A stretch of DNA of 64,000 nucleotides from Ethanoligenens sp047722935 (GCA_047722935.1 JBDNZS010000003.1:30211-94210), one strand, 5' to 3'. Shown: positions 34,958 to 44,208, numbered from the stretch's first letter. The notes: a model not told the origin generated them from the letters alone. Translations and numbers: made by a program.

Positions 34958-35551
34958 CTATTTGTTATACTCCATGCCAATACCAATTGCCTTGATGTTG
35001 GCATCCACCAAATCCGCTTTCCGCACAGGTACGGATTTACGCAGCCCGGCAACCACGGAGTCATATGCGGCAAACTGTGTTTCACGCAGCAGCTTGCCCA
35101 GCATAATCATATTGGCAAGACCGTCAAGTTTATTTTCGCTGGCCAAACGAGTGGCGGGGATGTAAAACGCGCGGATATCCGTGCGTTCCACTTTTTTGTC
35201 AATCAAAAACGAATCCAGTACCGCCACGCCACCGGGTTTCACATCTTCAATATATTTGAGAAAAGACGGCAGATTCATCACCACAAACGCATCGGGCGTG
35301 GTCACCAGGGGTGAGCCCACCGCCTCCTCCGAGATGCACACACCGCAGTTGGCGGTGCCGCCGCGCATCTCCGGTCCATAGGACGGCAGCCACGATACTT
35401 CGCGCCCCTCCAACAGTCCGGCATAGGCCATCACTTTACCCGAGAACAGGATGCCCTGCCCACCGAATCCGGCAAACAATGTCGTCATCGTATACGGCTC
35501 CGCGACTGATACCGGCACATCGGTTTTTTCAGCAGTGGTCGTTGCCATCAT
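34958..35551 (-). CDS. vorC: 2-oxoacid:ferredoxin oxidoreductase, gamma subunit
   Basis: The 197-residue protein of the POR/KOR gamma family has FAGFGGQGILFSGKV near the N-terminus, PSYGPEMRGGTANC and the VVMNLPSF stretch. It forms the oxidoreductase with the three genes upstream. Its start overlaps the beta-subunit stop by four bases. Annotated as Vor-like because the alpha subunit resembles 3-methyl-2-oxobutanoate dehydrogenase VorB; 2-oxoglutarate or indolepyruvate as substrate cannot be excluded. Confidence 0.85.
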   Translation of the reverse strand: MMATTTAEKTDVPVSVAEPYTMTTLFAGFGGQGILFSGKVMAYAGLLEGREVSWLPSYGPEMRGGTANCGVCISEEAVGSPLVTTPDAFVVMNLPSFLKYIEDVKPGGVAVLDSFLIDKKVERTDIRAFYIPATRLASENKLDGLANMIMLGKLLRETQFAAYDSVVAGLRKSVPVRKADLVDANIKAIGIGMEYNK

Positions 35552-36333
35552 ACATGCACCTCCGCCTGTTTCTGCGCGTCCTTGTTCACATTTTCCCCAT
35601 ATTTATCTTTGAACACACCCAGCGGATAATACGGCATCATATTTTCACGCAGCCATGCAAGGGATTCCACCGGGGAAAGTCCCCAGTTGGTCGGGCAGGT
35701 GGAAAGCACCTCCACCAGCGAAAAACCTTTTCCATCCAGTTGGTACGCGAACGCTTTTTGAATCGCTTTCTTTGCGGAACGCACATGCGTGGGGTTATCT
35801 ACCGCCACGCGCTCAATATACGCCGTACCGTCCAATGTCGCCAGCATCTCGCAGATACGCACCGGGAAACCGGCCGTCTGCGTATCCCGTCCATATGGGG
35901 TAGTCTGTGTGATCTGATTCGGCAGAGTGGTCGGAGCCATCTGTCCGCCGGTCATACCATAGATGGCATTGTTGACAAAAATCACCGTGATATTTTCGCC
36001 GCGCGTTGCGCTGTGAACGGTTTCCGCCGTGCCGATGGCGGCAAGGTCTCCATCACCTTGATAGGTGAACACAACGCTCTCCGGCAGCGCGCGTTTGATA
36101 CCGGTCGCCACAGCGGGCGCACGCCCATGCGCCGCTTCCACCATGTCACAAGAAAAATAATCATATGCCATCACCGCGCAGCCTACCGGGCAAACGCCGA
36201 TGGTTTTTCCTAAAATATCAAACTCATCCATTGTCTCCGCCACCAACCGGTGGATAATGCCGTGCGTACAGCCCGGACAATAGTGCATTGGTGTATCAGT
36301 CAGGCCTTTGGGTTTTTGAAATACAATCGACAT
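35548..36333 (-). CDS. vorA: 2-oxoacid:ferredoxin oxidoreductase, beta subunit (TPP-binding)
   Basis: 261 residues. It shows the MHYCPGCTHG cysteine motif, the TPP pyrophosphate motif GDGDLAAIGTAE followed by NNAIYGMTGGQ, and a conserved C-terminal region. The CPGC pair together with cysteines further on may bind a [4Fe-4S] cluster as in related enzymes. The start codon overlaps the alpha-subunit stop by one base (TAATG). Confidence 0.9.
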   Translation of the reverse strand: MSIVFQKPKGLTDTPMHYCPGCTHGIIHRLVAETMDEFDILGKTIGVCPVGCAVMAYDYFSCDMVEAAHGRAPAVATGIKRALPESVVFTYQGDGDLAAIGTAETVHSATRGENITVIFVNNAIYGMTGGQMAPTTLPNQITQTTPYGRDTQTAGFPVRICEMLATLDGTAYIERVAVDNPTHVRSAKKAIQKAFAYQLDGKGFSLVEVLSTCPTNWGLSPVESLAWLRENMMPYYPLGVFKDKYGENVNKDAQKQAEVHV

Positions 36334-37397
36334 TACCGATCGCCTCCCAGTATCCGCTCAATTTGTTCCAACACCTGCGCCGGCGTGGGGATGACACCAC
36401 CGGTACGTCCGTAAAAGTGCACCGGGCGGCTGCATCCAATGGCAAGACGCACATCGTCCACCATCTGCCCCATATTCATCTCAACACTCAAGAATGCTTT
36501 GGCGGTTTTAGCCGTTTGGGCGAATGCTTTTTCGGGAAACGGCCAAAGCGTGATGGGGCGCAGCAGCCCCACTTTCAGTCCCTTGGCACGGGCTGCCAGT
36601 ACCGCGCTTTTTGCCACACGAGCCGACGCGCCAAACGCGGTCACAACCAGCTCGGCATCCTCTATGTAAAACGCTTCGGAACGCTGCTCGTTCTCCATGA
36701 CGGTTTTATACCGTTTGAAGCGCTCAAAATTCAATTCTTCCAGTTCTTCCGGCTGGAGATAGAGCGAATTGATGATGTTGTGCGGACGTTTCCCCGCATG
36801 GCCGTTGGTCGCCCACGTTTTAGGCGGCAGTTTGGGGGGCTCCGGTTTCTCAAGCAGCACCGGTTCCATCATCTGACCCAGCATCCCATCGGACAGGATC
36901 ATGGCCGGGATACGATACTTCTCGCTCAAATCGAATGCCAGAAATACATCATCCACCATCTCCTGCACGGAATCCGGCGCAAGCACCAGCAGATGGAAAT
37001 CCCCGTGTCCGGCAGCCCGGGTCGCCTGCCAGTAGTCAGACTGCGACGGTTGAATGCCGCCCAAACCCGGCCCGCCGCGCTGCACATTGACAATCAGGCA
37101 GGGCAGATCGCAGGCCGCGATGTAGGAAATGCCCTCGCTTTTCAAGCTGATACCCGGCGATGAAGACGAAGTCATGGCGCGCACACCCGCGCAGGCGGCG
37201 CCATACACCATATTGATGGCGGCCACCTCGGATTCGGCCTGCAAATAGGTGCCCCCGATTTTGGGCATCCGTTTGGCCATAAAGGCGGATACCTCCGTCT
37301 GCGGTGTGATGGGATAGCCGAAGAAATGCCGGCAACCAGCGCTGATAGCTGCTTGCGCAAGCGCTTCGTTTCCCTTCATCAAAACTTTTTCAGGCAT
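36333..37397 (-). CDS. vorB: 2-oxoacid:ferredoxin oxidoreductase, alpha subunit (VorB-like)
   Basis: The 354-residue protein shows MKGNEALAQAAISAGCRHFFGYPITPQTEV, typical of VorB/KorA, the TSSSSPGISLKSEG segment and domain II (VVTAFGASARV). It decarboxylates branched-chain 2-oxoacids to acyl-CoA with reduced ferredoxin. The start is the ATG at 37397; an upstream extension of the frame lies over the ferredoxin gene and lacks a ribosome site. Confidence 0.9.
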   Translation of the reverse strand: MPEKVLMKGNEALAQAAISAGCRHFFGYPITPQTEVSAFMAKRMPKIGGTYLQAESEVAAINMVYGAACAGVRAMTSSSSPGISLKSEGISYIAACDLPCLIVNVQRGGPGLGGIQPSQSDYWQATRAAGHGDFHLLVLAPDSVQEMVDDVFLAFDLSEKYRIPAMILSDGMLGQMMEPVLLEKPEPPKLPPKTWATNGHAGKRPHNIINSLYLQPEELEELNFERFKRYKTVMENEQRSEAFYIEDAELVVTAFGASARVAKSAVLAARAKGLKVGLLRPITLWPFPEKAFAQTAKTAKAFLSVEMNMGQMVDDVRLAIGCSRPVHFYGRTGGVIPTPAQVLEQIERILGGDR

Positions 37398-37408
37398 GAA
37401 CCCATCCC

Positions 37409-37615
37409 TTACCTTTCCACCACAATGGCCACATCCGGGCACATCATCGCACACATGGCGCAGCCGATGCAAAGTTCCATACGCTCCACATGAGCGGGAT
37501 GATAGCCTTTACTGTTCAGTGTTTCCGATGAAAGCGCCACGATTCCCCGCGGGCAAGCGGTCGCACACAGGCCGCAGCCTTTGCAGCGTTCTTCATCCAC
37601 AATCATCTTTGACAT
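37409..37615 (-). CDS. 2[4Fe-4S] ferredoxin-type delta subunit of the oxidoreductase
   Basis: 68 residues with two complete cluster motifs, CKGCGLCATACP (Cys 11, 14, 17, 21) and CIGCAMCAMMCP (Cys 49, 52, 55, 59). It is the first of the four vor genes, 11 bases before the alpha subunit, with AGGAGGG upstream. It channels electrons from the TPP site to free ferredoxin. Confidence 0.93.
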   Translation of the reverse strand: MSKMIVDEERCKGCGLCATACPRGIVALSSETLNSKGYHPAHVERMELCIGCAMCAMMCPDVAIVVER

Positions 37616-37681
37616 ATCAAATACCCTCCTGCCGCGCGTATTGGTCTCCGCCGCGCGATCATTGCTTTTAGAAAACTGCGT

Positions 37682-38344
37682 TCACCACGGGGGCATGACC
37701 CACATGGTAAGCGGATAAACGGCAGGCAGACAGAGACGCGCGGCCTCCGCCAGGTCCTGCCGCACGCCAGTGCAAACCAAGGGCAGACCCGCGAGCGCCG
37801 CCGTCTGTTCCGCAAATGCGGCCGACGCCGTCAGCACTGCCACATCGGTTTCCGCACCCAAGTTGGTGTTGTTCACCAAGCCGGTGGCGGGCAAACGGGA
37901 AATCGACTCGATTTCCCGCAGCACCCGCACCGTTTCCTCCGGTGTGGACGTGAGCGGACGGCGGGCATTGAACACATAGAACTGTGCATAGCCCGCCTCA
38001 CGAAATCGGGCGGCATACGCGCCAAGCGCCGCGGCGCCCGCGTCGTCTCCGCCAACATCAAGCACCACGGTATAAGTGGGGTCGTCAAACATGACGGCCA
38101 ATTCGCCCGGAAGAGCAGGGCTGTCCAGATTCGTTCCCGCGTAAACGGGCGCAATAACCCGCACGCCTGCGGCCTCCAACGTCTTTCGGCTGTCTGCCGC
38201 ACGAAAATACGGGTTCACGATGTCCATATCCGCCAGACAGACCTTGCGCCCCGCGCGGGCCATATCCAGTGCAAGATTAACGGCAAACGTTGTTTTGCCG
38301 CTCCCGTAATGTCCAGTAATAATTTGCAAACGGTCTTGGAACAT
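37682..38344 (-). CDS. P-loop ATPase of the ParA/MinD type upstream of the vor operon
   Basis: 220 residues. The N-terminus runs QIITGHYGSGKTTFAVNLAL (deviant Walker A with GxGSGKTT), then VCLADMDIVNPYFRA (Walker A' with D at the expected place) and VVLDVGGDDAG (Walker B). The rest includes GLVNNTNLG. No helical DNA-binding tail is seen. The start is the ATG at 38344 with GGAGGAAAA before it. Placed 66 bases ahead of the ferredoxin gene with its own promoter, so it is probably the first gene of a five-gene operon. Role unknown. Confidence 0.75.
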   Translation of the reverse strand: MFQDRLQIITGHYGSGKTTFAVNLALDMARAGRKVCLADMDIVNPYFRAADSRKTLEAAGVRVIAPVYAGTNLDSPALPGELAVMFDDPTYTVVLDVGGDDAGAAALGAYAARFREAGYAQFYVFNARRPLTSTPEETVRVLREIESISRLPATGLVNNTNLGAETDVAVLTASAAFAEQTAALAGLPLVCTGVRQDLAEAARLCLPAVYPLTMWVMPPW

Positions 38345-38404
38345 CCGTTTTCCTCCGGAGGAATCATACAAAACACGCATTCCATGTTTTGCCTGTACCC
38401 GGCT

Positions 38405-38433
38405 ATTATACCATCTGCGTGGGGAAAAAACAA
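38405..38433 (-). promoter_or_regulatory. Promoter of the ATPase-vor operon
   Basis: Minus strand TTGTTT (38433-38428), a 17-base spacer ending TGG and TATAAT (38410-38405), i.e. extended -10. It diverges from the thiC promoter. Confidence 0.7.
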
Positions 38434-38470
38434 TCTGTAATAGTTGGGCGACGGGCATGGACCGCCTGTC

Positions 38471-38499
38471 TTTACTTTTAGGCAAGTGTATGCTATACT
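38471..38499 (+). promoter_or_regulatory. Promoter of the thiC leader
   Basis: TTTACT (38471-38476), a 17-base spacer and TATACT (38494-38499), followed by the riboswitch about 48 bases downstream. Confidence 0.7.
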
Positions 38500-38546
38500 G
38501 TTTTTATTATACGCATGGGTATGCCTGTGCGTAGGACAATTACATA

Positions 38547-38632
38547 TTGTTTGCGGGGGGACCATTTCGGTTGAGAAGGTTAAAACCTGACCCTTTGAAC
38601 CTGTTAGTTAAGACTGGCGTAGGGAAGCAAAC
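38547..38632 (+). ncRNA. TPP riboswitch (THI element)
   Basis: It contains the conserved strings GTTGAGAAGG, CTGACCCTTTGAACCTG and GGCGTAGGGAAGC, with a P1 stem pairing TTTGC at its start with GCAAA at its end. This matches the thi box consensus and lies upstream of thiC, as expected for thiamine-pyrophosphate control. Confidence 0.93.
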
Positions 38633-38653
38633 GCAGCATTTCTGTTGCGTATC

Positions 38654-38684
38654 AAGCGTCTGCCTTTCGGGCAGGCGCTTTTCT
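38654..38684 (+). terminator. Riboswitch-controlled intrinsic terminator before thiC
   Basis: AAGCGTCTGCC and GGCAGGCGCTT form an 11-bp stem (one G-U) followed by T4, 39 bases before the thiC start. It is placed for transcription attenuation by the TPP riboswitch. A competing hairpin ACGCA/TGCGT lies between the two (38631-38650). Confidence 0.75.
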
Positions 38685-38722
38685 GATGGGTTTCCTGCGA
38701 TTCTATGGAGGAGAACTGCATA

Positions 38723-40021
38723 ATGTCATACACCACACAGATGGATGCTGCCGCTCAGGGTATCCTAACCGAACAAATGCGCGCCGTCGCCGAAAAAGAG
38801 GGAATGAACCCGCAGCTGCTAATGAAGCGTGTCGCCGCCGGACGCATCGCCATCCCGGCAAATAAGAACCATACGTCGCTGGTGCCAGAAGGCATCGGCG
38901 AGGGCATGAAAACCAAGATCAATGTCAACCTCGGCGTTTCCAAGGACTGCTGCAACATGGACGCAGAGCTGGAAAAGGTCAAGGAAGCCATCAACCTCAA
39001 GGCTGAGGCCATTATGGATCTTAGCTCCTATGGAAAAACGGGCGAGTTCCGCCGCCGCCTGATCGAGATGTCCTCCGCATCTATCGGCACTGTGCCGGTC
39101 TATGATGCCATAGGTTTCTATGACAAAGATCTCGCGGACATCACGGCGGATGAATTCATCCGCGTCTTTGAACAGCACGCCCGGGACGGCGTGGACTTCA
39201 TGACGGTACATGCGGGCATCAACCAAAACACTGCCGCCACGTTCGCCCGTAACGGCCGCAAGCTCAACATCGTCTCGCGCGGCGGTTCGCTCATCTATGC
39301 ATGGATGCAGCTGAAAAATGCGGAGAACCCTTTCTATGAGCGATTCGACGAGCTGCTTGACATCTGTGAAAAATATGATGTGACACTGAGCCTCGGCGAC
39401 GCCTGCCGTCCCGGCTGTATCGCGGATTCCACCGACGCCAGCCAGATTCATGAGCTGATGACACTGGGCGAACTGACCAAACGCGCATGGGCACGCCATG
39501 TGCAGGTGATGATCGAAGGGCCGGGCCATATGCGCCTGAACGAGGTGGCCGCCAACGTGCAGTTGGAAAAACGGCTCTGCCACGGCGCGCCGTTCTACGT
39601 ACTGGGCCCGTTGGTAACCGACATCGCACCCGGTTACGACCACATCACCAGCGCCATCGGAGGCGCTGTGGCAGGCATGGCAGGCGCGGATTTCCTCTGC
39701 TATGTTACGCCTGCGGAACATCTGCGGCTGCCCACTTATGACGATATGCGCGAAGGCATCTTCGCCGCGAAAATTGCCGCCCATGCCGCCGACCTTGCTA
39801 AAGGCGTGGACGACGGCAAACGGGACGACGCCATGGCGGACGCCCGCCGCGCCCTCGACTGGGAGAAAATGTTCGAACTCGCCATTGACCCCGAAAAGGC
39901 GCGCCGCTACCGCAAGGAATCTTTTCCGGAAGACAGCAGCACCTGCACCATGTGCGGGAAAATGTGCTCGGTGCGCAACATGAACAGCGTAATGGAGGGC
40001 AAAGACGTCAATATCATCTAA
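38723..40021 (+). CDS. thiC: Phosphomethylpyrimidine synthase ThiC
   Basis: Radical-SAM enzyme that converts aminoimidazole ribotide to HMP-phosphate for thiamine. The 432-residue protein is the short bacterial/archaeal form without the N-terminal extension of E. coli ThiC. It shows MTVHAGIN, GGSLIYAWM, LSLGDACRPG, EGPGHMRLNE and APGYDHIT. The cluster motif near the C-terminus reads CTMCGKMC, which is CX2CX3C, one residue shorter between the last two cysteines than in E. coli. The start is the ATG at 38723, with GGAGGAGA just before. Controlled by the TPP riboswitch. Confidence 0.95.
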   Translation: MSYTTQMDAAAQGILTEQMRAVAEKEGMNPQLLMKRVAAGRIAIPANKNHTSLVPEGIGEGMKTKINVNLGVSKDCCNMDAELEKVKEAINLKAEAIMDLSSYGKTGEFRRRLIEMSSASIGTVPVYDAIGFYDKDLADITADEFIRVFEQHARDGVDFMTVHAGINQNTAATFARNGRKLNIVSRGGSLIYAWMQLKNAENPFYERFDELLDICEKYDVTLSLGDACRPGCIADSTDASQIHELMTLGELTKRAWARHVQVMIEGPGHMRLNEVAANVQLEKRLCHGAPFYVLGPLVTDIAPGYDHITSAIGGAVAGMAGADFLCYVTPAEHLRLPTYDDMREGIFAAKIAAHAADLAKGVDDGKRDDAMADARRALDWEKMFELAIDPEKARRYRKESFPEDSSTCTMCGKMCSVRNMNSVMEGKDVNII

Positions 40022-40071
40022 GCCTTGCCCACGTTGTTTTAGCGAATAAATACACAGCCTGCAAATCAAGG

Positions 40072-40112
40072 GCTGTTGCGGTGCAGCTTTGCATACCGCG
40101 GCAGCTTTTTTT
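40072..40112 (+). terminator. Terminator of thiC
   Basis: GCTGTTGCGGT and ACCGCGGCAGC pair (with two G-U pairs) around a 12-base loop, followed by T7. Confidence 0.75.
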
Positions 40113-40211
40113 CTGTTTTTGTTTGGAGAGCCTGCACACACCGGCTTATTCCGCATCGCTGTCGGCTTGAACTTTCTCCGGAATCCGGCGGCAAGTTCTG
40201 CCTGCTTTCGC

Positions 40212-40240
40212 TTGAATGAGCCGTCATGATATGCTATACT
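40212..40240 (+). promoter_or_regulatory. Promoter of the GNAT gene
   Basis: TTGAAT (40212-40217), a 17-base spacer ending TGC and TATACT (40235-40240), about 64 bases before the start codon. Confidence 0.7.
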
Positions 40241-40303
40241 CTTTTAAATGGCGTAGTGCCGTTTATCGGCATAATTCTGTCCACCCAAGGAGGAACTGTG
40301 CAC

Positions 40304-40798
40304 ATGTCTCAACAATTACCGAATGAGATCGTGCTTCGCCCCGCAACGGCAGCCGATGTGCCTCTGCTGCTTTCATTGATAGGCGAACTGGCTGATTACG
40401 TACACTTGCGTGACCAGATGGACATCACGGAACAAGGATTGCATAAAGCGCTGTTTACAAAACACGTAGCCAGTGCGCTCTTGATGGAATGGCGAGGCGA
40501 GACGGCGGGTTATGCCATCTATTTCTACTCTTTTTCAACATTTACAGGGCTATCCGGCATCTATTTGGAGGACTTGTTTGTCCGCCCGGCCTATCGGGGA
40601 AAAGGCATTGGCCACGCGGTCTTTACCCACTTGGCACGCAAAGCCTGCGAGGAAGGATGCGGGCGGATGGAATGGGAATGTTTGAATTGGAATGAGCCCT
40701 CCATCACGTTTTATGAAAAACTGGGCGCAGTGCAAAAAAAAGATTCGAGAGGATATCGTCTGTCTGGGGACGCGCTGCGCACAGCGGCGGGCCTTTGA
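40304..40798 (+). CDS. GNAT acetyltransferase, spermidine/diamine N-acetyltransferase-like
   Basis: 164-residue single-domain GNAT protein. The acetyl-CoA loop is RPAYRGKGIGHAVF, preceded by YLEDLFV and followed by WNEPSITFYEKLGA. YLEDxFV and WNEPSxxFY are characteristic of SSAT-type polyamine acetyltransferases, so diamine or thialysine acetylation is likely, but not certain. The start is the ATG at 40304 after AAGGAGGA. Own promoter. Confidence 0.85.
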   Translation: MSQQLPNEIVLRPATAADVPLLLSLIGELADYVHLRDQMDITEQGLHKALFTKHVASALLMEWRGETAGYAIYFYSFSTFTGLSGIYLEDLFVRPAYRGKGIGHAVFTHLARKACEEGCGRMEWECLNWNEPSITFYEKLGAVQKKDSRGYRLSGDALRTAAGL

Positions 40799-40910
40799 CC
40801 GCCATGCTTTCGGATCATTAAATTCATTGAAAATCCGGCGCCTAACGGACGCCGCTCTATTTATGTAAAGAGATATTGGCATCAGTCAACAGCGGGAGTG
40901 TACTTGCGTT

Positions 40911-43900
40911 TTGAATATTGAAATGAAAGATATCGCGGCAGCGGCCGCAAATCGCGCCACTTTTGAGCACGGCGTGGAATATTACAACCAGCACCGTGTT
41001 TCCAAGCTGAAACGAATAAGGGACGAACAACACGCTTGCGAAAAAGTCACTGCGGAAGTGCACGGCGGCAAGTATAATTACGAAGTGGAGGTTACGTTTG
41101 ATCAAAACGGGGAGACAAAAGAGAGCTGGTGCGACTGCCCGGCCTTTTACGAATACGAGGGCTGCTGCAAGCACATTGTAGCGGTGCTTCTCTGTTGCTA
41201 TGCCTTGCAAAAAAACGACGCGGGCGGCGAGCGCAATGGAAACGACAACAAAACCGACCACTATGCCGGGCGGATGCTGGGGCATTACAGTAAAAAAGCG
41301 CTCAGCGACGCCATGGCGCATTCTATTGTCAAAAAGGCACGACTGGTACCGTCGCTTGAATACGACTACAACGGGCGGCTCAATCTGTCGTTCACCGTCG
41401 GCCATGATCGGCAGTATATCATCCGGGATCTGTCTAAATTTTATTTCGAGATGCGGCAGGGCGGCACAATGGACTATGGCGCCAAGCTCACACTCACCCA
41501 CGATATTGCAGCTTTTGAAGAACCCGCGCGGCCATTGGTGCGTTTCTTCATGTCGCGGTATGCGGACTATATGCAGTTTGCAAGCGATGCGGGGGGCTAT
41601 AAGGCCGGCAAGCGAAGCCTGACTCTTTCGAGCAGTGCTTTTGATGAATTATTTCAATTGCTGGTAGGGCAGAAAGTTTCGATGCGGGTGGATTTCCGCA
41701 ATGAGAAACAGGTGCTGTTTACCAGCGAGAACCCCGTGCTGAGCCTACAGGTGCAGGATGCGGGTGAATCATTCCTGCTGCACCTCTCCGAGCTGCCGCT
41801 TTTCCTCTATATGGGGGAGAAGAATGCCTATGTCATGCTGGACGACAAGCTTTACCGCTGCACGGAAGATTACACATCTTCCACACGGGAATTTTTGCGC
41901 GCGTTTGTAGACAAAGGCGGCGAGCTTACCGTCAACCGCAACGACATGCCCTTGTTCTGCTCGAATGTGCTGGACATCATCTGCACGCACGTCGAGGTGG
42001 AAGATGCGGAGACGCTGGATCATTTCCGCCCCGCGCCGTTAAAATCCAAGCTGTTCCTCGACATGCCCTCCTCCATGATGGTGACAGGCACTTTACGATA
42101 CTGCTACGACGGTACCGAGATCAACGCCACCGACGAGCAGCCCACCCCGTCAATCCAGCGGGATGTACGGAGCGAATACATCACCCGTTCGTTGGTGGAC
42201 AAATACCTCCCTTCCTATGACCTCCCGCACCGGCTTTTATATGTAGACGATGAGGAAAAGATCTACACGCTGCTCAACGAAGGCATCGCAGAACTTTCCA
42301 CTGTGGCGGAAGTTTACGCCACCGACCGTCTCGGGAAGGTGACCATCCGCAAGCCGCCTGCTGTGAGTGTGGGCGTGCGCTTGAAAAGCGACCTGCTGAA
42401 TGTGACGTTCGACACCGGCGATTTTCCCCGTGATGAGCTGCTTGACCTGCTCAAAGCCTATCGGCAGCACAAAAAATACCATAAGCTGTCCGACGGCAGT
42501 TTTGTTTCGCTGGATGACGACACGCTGGGTGAGGTGTCCGAACTGGCACAAAGTTTGGATCTTTCGGACGACCAAATCAAAAACGGCGAGGCCGACGTGC
42601 ACCGTTATCGCGCCATGGTGCTGGACAATATTTTAAGAGACAGCGCGCTCATCCAGTCCCAGCGGGACACGGGGTTTAAGTCCATGCTGCGAGAGATTCG
42701 CAGCATGGACGATGCCGACATCCAGCCCCCCGAAAGCCTGCGCCATATCCTGCGGAATTACCAGAAAAAGGGTTTTCGCTGGCTCAAAACCATGGCACGC
42801 TACGGCCTCGGCGGTATTCTGGCCGATGACATGGGCCTTGGAAAAACGCTGGAAACCATCACCTTTTTGCTGCACAACCACGAGGAAGACACGGCGGACA
42901 AACGCATCTCACTAGTGGTTTGCCCCACTTCACTGGTGCTCAACTGGGTCAGCGAGATTACGCGCTTTGCTCCCAGTCTGAAATCACTTGCTGTCATGGG
43001 CAATGCCGCACAGCGCGCGGAACTGGTGGAGCAGATCCCACAGAACGATATCATTATCACCTCCTACGAGCTGCTCAAACGGGACATCAGTCTCTACAAG
43101 CCCTATACGTTCGATTGTGAAATTATCGACGAGGCGCAATATGTCAAAAACGCCAGCACACAAAATGCGCGCGCCGTCAAGCAGATCAGCAGCAAACACC
43201 GCTTTGCCCTCACCGGCACACCGGTGGAAAACAGCCTTGCCGAATTGTGGTCCATTTTTGATTTCTTGATGCCGGGATATCTCTATAGCCACTCCAAATT
43301 CCGTGAAACATTTGAGCTGCCAGTGGTCAAGGGCGGCGACGAACGGGCATTGGAACGGCTGCGGCGGATGCTTTCCCCGTTCATCCTGCGCCGCCTGAAA
43401 TCCAGCGTACTCAAGGAGCTGCCGCCCAAGACCGAGACTGTGCTGTATGCGCCGCTGGACGGAGAGCAGCAAAAACTCTATATAGCGAACCTCGCGAGCA
43501 TCCGGCAGGAATTGACTGGCACCTTGCAAAACAGCAATAAACTCATCGTGCTGGCTATGCTCACCCGCCTGCGCCAGCTGTGCTGCGACCCGTCGCTCTA
43601 TTATGAGGATTACACGGGGGGCAGCGCCAAACTAGAACTTTGTATGGAGCTGCTGCGCTCCGTCACCGAAAGCGGGCACAAGGTTCTGCTGTTTTCACAG
43701 TTCACCTCCATGCTTTCGATTATTGCCGACCGGCTGACGGGCGACGGCATCGGGTACTATGTGCTGAAAGGCTCGACTTCCAAGGAGGAACGCGCCCGGC
43801 TGACTACCCGTTTCAATGATGATGATACGCCCGTATTCCTTATCTCCCTCAAGGCGGGCGGCACCGGGCTGAATCTCACAGCGGCGGACATCGTCATCCA

Positions 43901-44159
43901 TTACGACCCTTGGTGGAACGTGAGTGCGCAGAATCAGGCGACCGACCGAGCGCACCGCATCGGGCAAAAGAGCAGCGTGCAGGTCTACAAGCTGATTGCC
44001 AAAGACACCATTGAGGAAAAGATTCTCAAGCTCCAGCAGGACAAACTAAAACTGGCGGATTCAGTCATCAGTGAAGGGGACGGTATCATCTCCAAAATGT
44101 CGCCGCAGGAGCTGCTGGCCCTGTTCGATTCCTCACCGGAGGACCAAACCGCAGGATAA
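40911..44159 (+). CDS. SWIM zinc-finger SNF2-family helicase
   Basis: The 1082-residue protein starts with a SWIM-type zinc finger (CDCPAFYEYEGCCKH at about residues 75-89), a middle region of about 500 residues, then an SNF2 ATPase core: ADDMGLGKT (motif I), VVCPTSLVLNW (Ia), DEAQ (II), FALTGTPVENS (III), and helicase C-terminal motifs LFSQFTSML, SLKAGGTGLNL and DRAHRIGQ. Translocase on DNA or a remodelling role is expected. The TTG at 40911 is taken as start, with GGGAG 12 bases upstream; an ATG at 40923 is the alternative. It occurs widely in Firmicutes; not linked to a defence cassette here. Confidence 0.9.
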   Translation: MNIEMKDIAAAAANRATFEHGVEYYNQHRVSKLKRIRDEQHACEKVTAEVHGGKYNYEVEVTFDQNGETKESWCDCPAFYEYEGCCKHIVAVLLCCYALQKNDAGGERNGNDNKTDHYAGRMLGHYSKKALSDAMAHSIVKKARLVPSLEYDYNGRLNLSFTVGHDRQYIIRDLSKFYFEMRQGGTMDYGAKLTLTHDIAAFEEPARPLVRFFMSRYADYMQFASDAGGYKAGKRSLTLSSSAFDELFQLLVGQKVSMRVDFRNEKQVLFTSENPVLSLQVQDAGESFLLHLSELPLFLYMGEKNAYVMLDDKLYRCTEDYTSSTREFLRAFVDKGGELTVNRNDMPLFCSNVLDIICTHVEVEDAETLDHFRPAPLKSKLFLDMPSSMMVTGTLRYCYDGTEINATDEQPTPSIQRDVRSEYITRSLVDKYLPSYDLPHRLLYVDDEEKIYTLLNEGIAELSTVAEVYATDRLGKVTIRKPPAVSVGVRLKSDLLNVTFDTGDFPRDELLDLLKAYRQHKKYHKLSDGSFVSLDDDTLGEVSELAQSLDLSDDQIKNGEADVHRYRAMVLDNILRDSALIQSQRDTGFKSMLREIRSMDDADIQPPESLRHILRNYQKKGFRWLKTMARYGLGGILADDMGLGKTLETITFLLHNHEEDTADKRISLVVCPTSLVLNWVSEITRFAPSLKSLAVMGNAAQRAELVEQIPQNDIIITSYELLKRDISLYKPYTFDCEIIDEAQYVKNASTQNARAVKQISSKHRFALTGTPVENSLAELWSIFDFLMPGYLYSHSKFRETFELPVVKGGDERALERLRRMLSPFILRRLKSSVLKELPPKTETVLYAPLDGEQQKLYIANLASIRQELTGTLQNSNKLIVLAMLTRLRQLCCDPSLYYEDYTGGSAKLELCMELLRSVTESGHKVLLFSQFTSMLSIIADRLTGDGIGYYVLKGSTSKEERARLTTRFNDDDTPVFLISLKAGGTGLNLTAADIVIHYDPWWNVSAQNQATDRAHRIGQKSSVQVYKLIAKDTIEEKILKLQQDKLKLADSVISEGDGIISKMSPQELLALFDSSPEDQTAG

Positions 44160-44208
44160 CCACAGATCAGACAAATCACCCCCAATAAAACGAACAGGAG
44201 ATCCGAAC

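Noticed and set aside
38819..40156. 445-codon minus-strand frame opposite thiC
   Set aside because: Shadow of thiC; no promoter or ribosome site.
40911..44159. SNF2 helicase as part of an anti-phage island
   Set aside because: SNF2 proteins occur in defence systems, but the neighbours here are thiC, a GNAT protein and a hydrolase; no nuclease, methylase or DISARM/Druantia partner is present.
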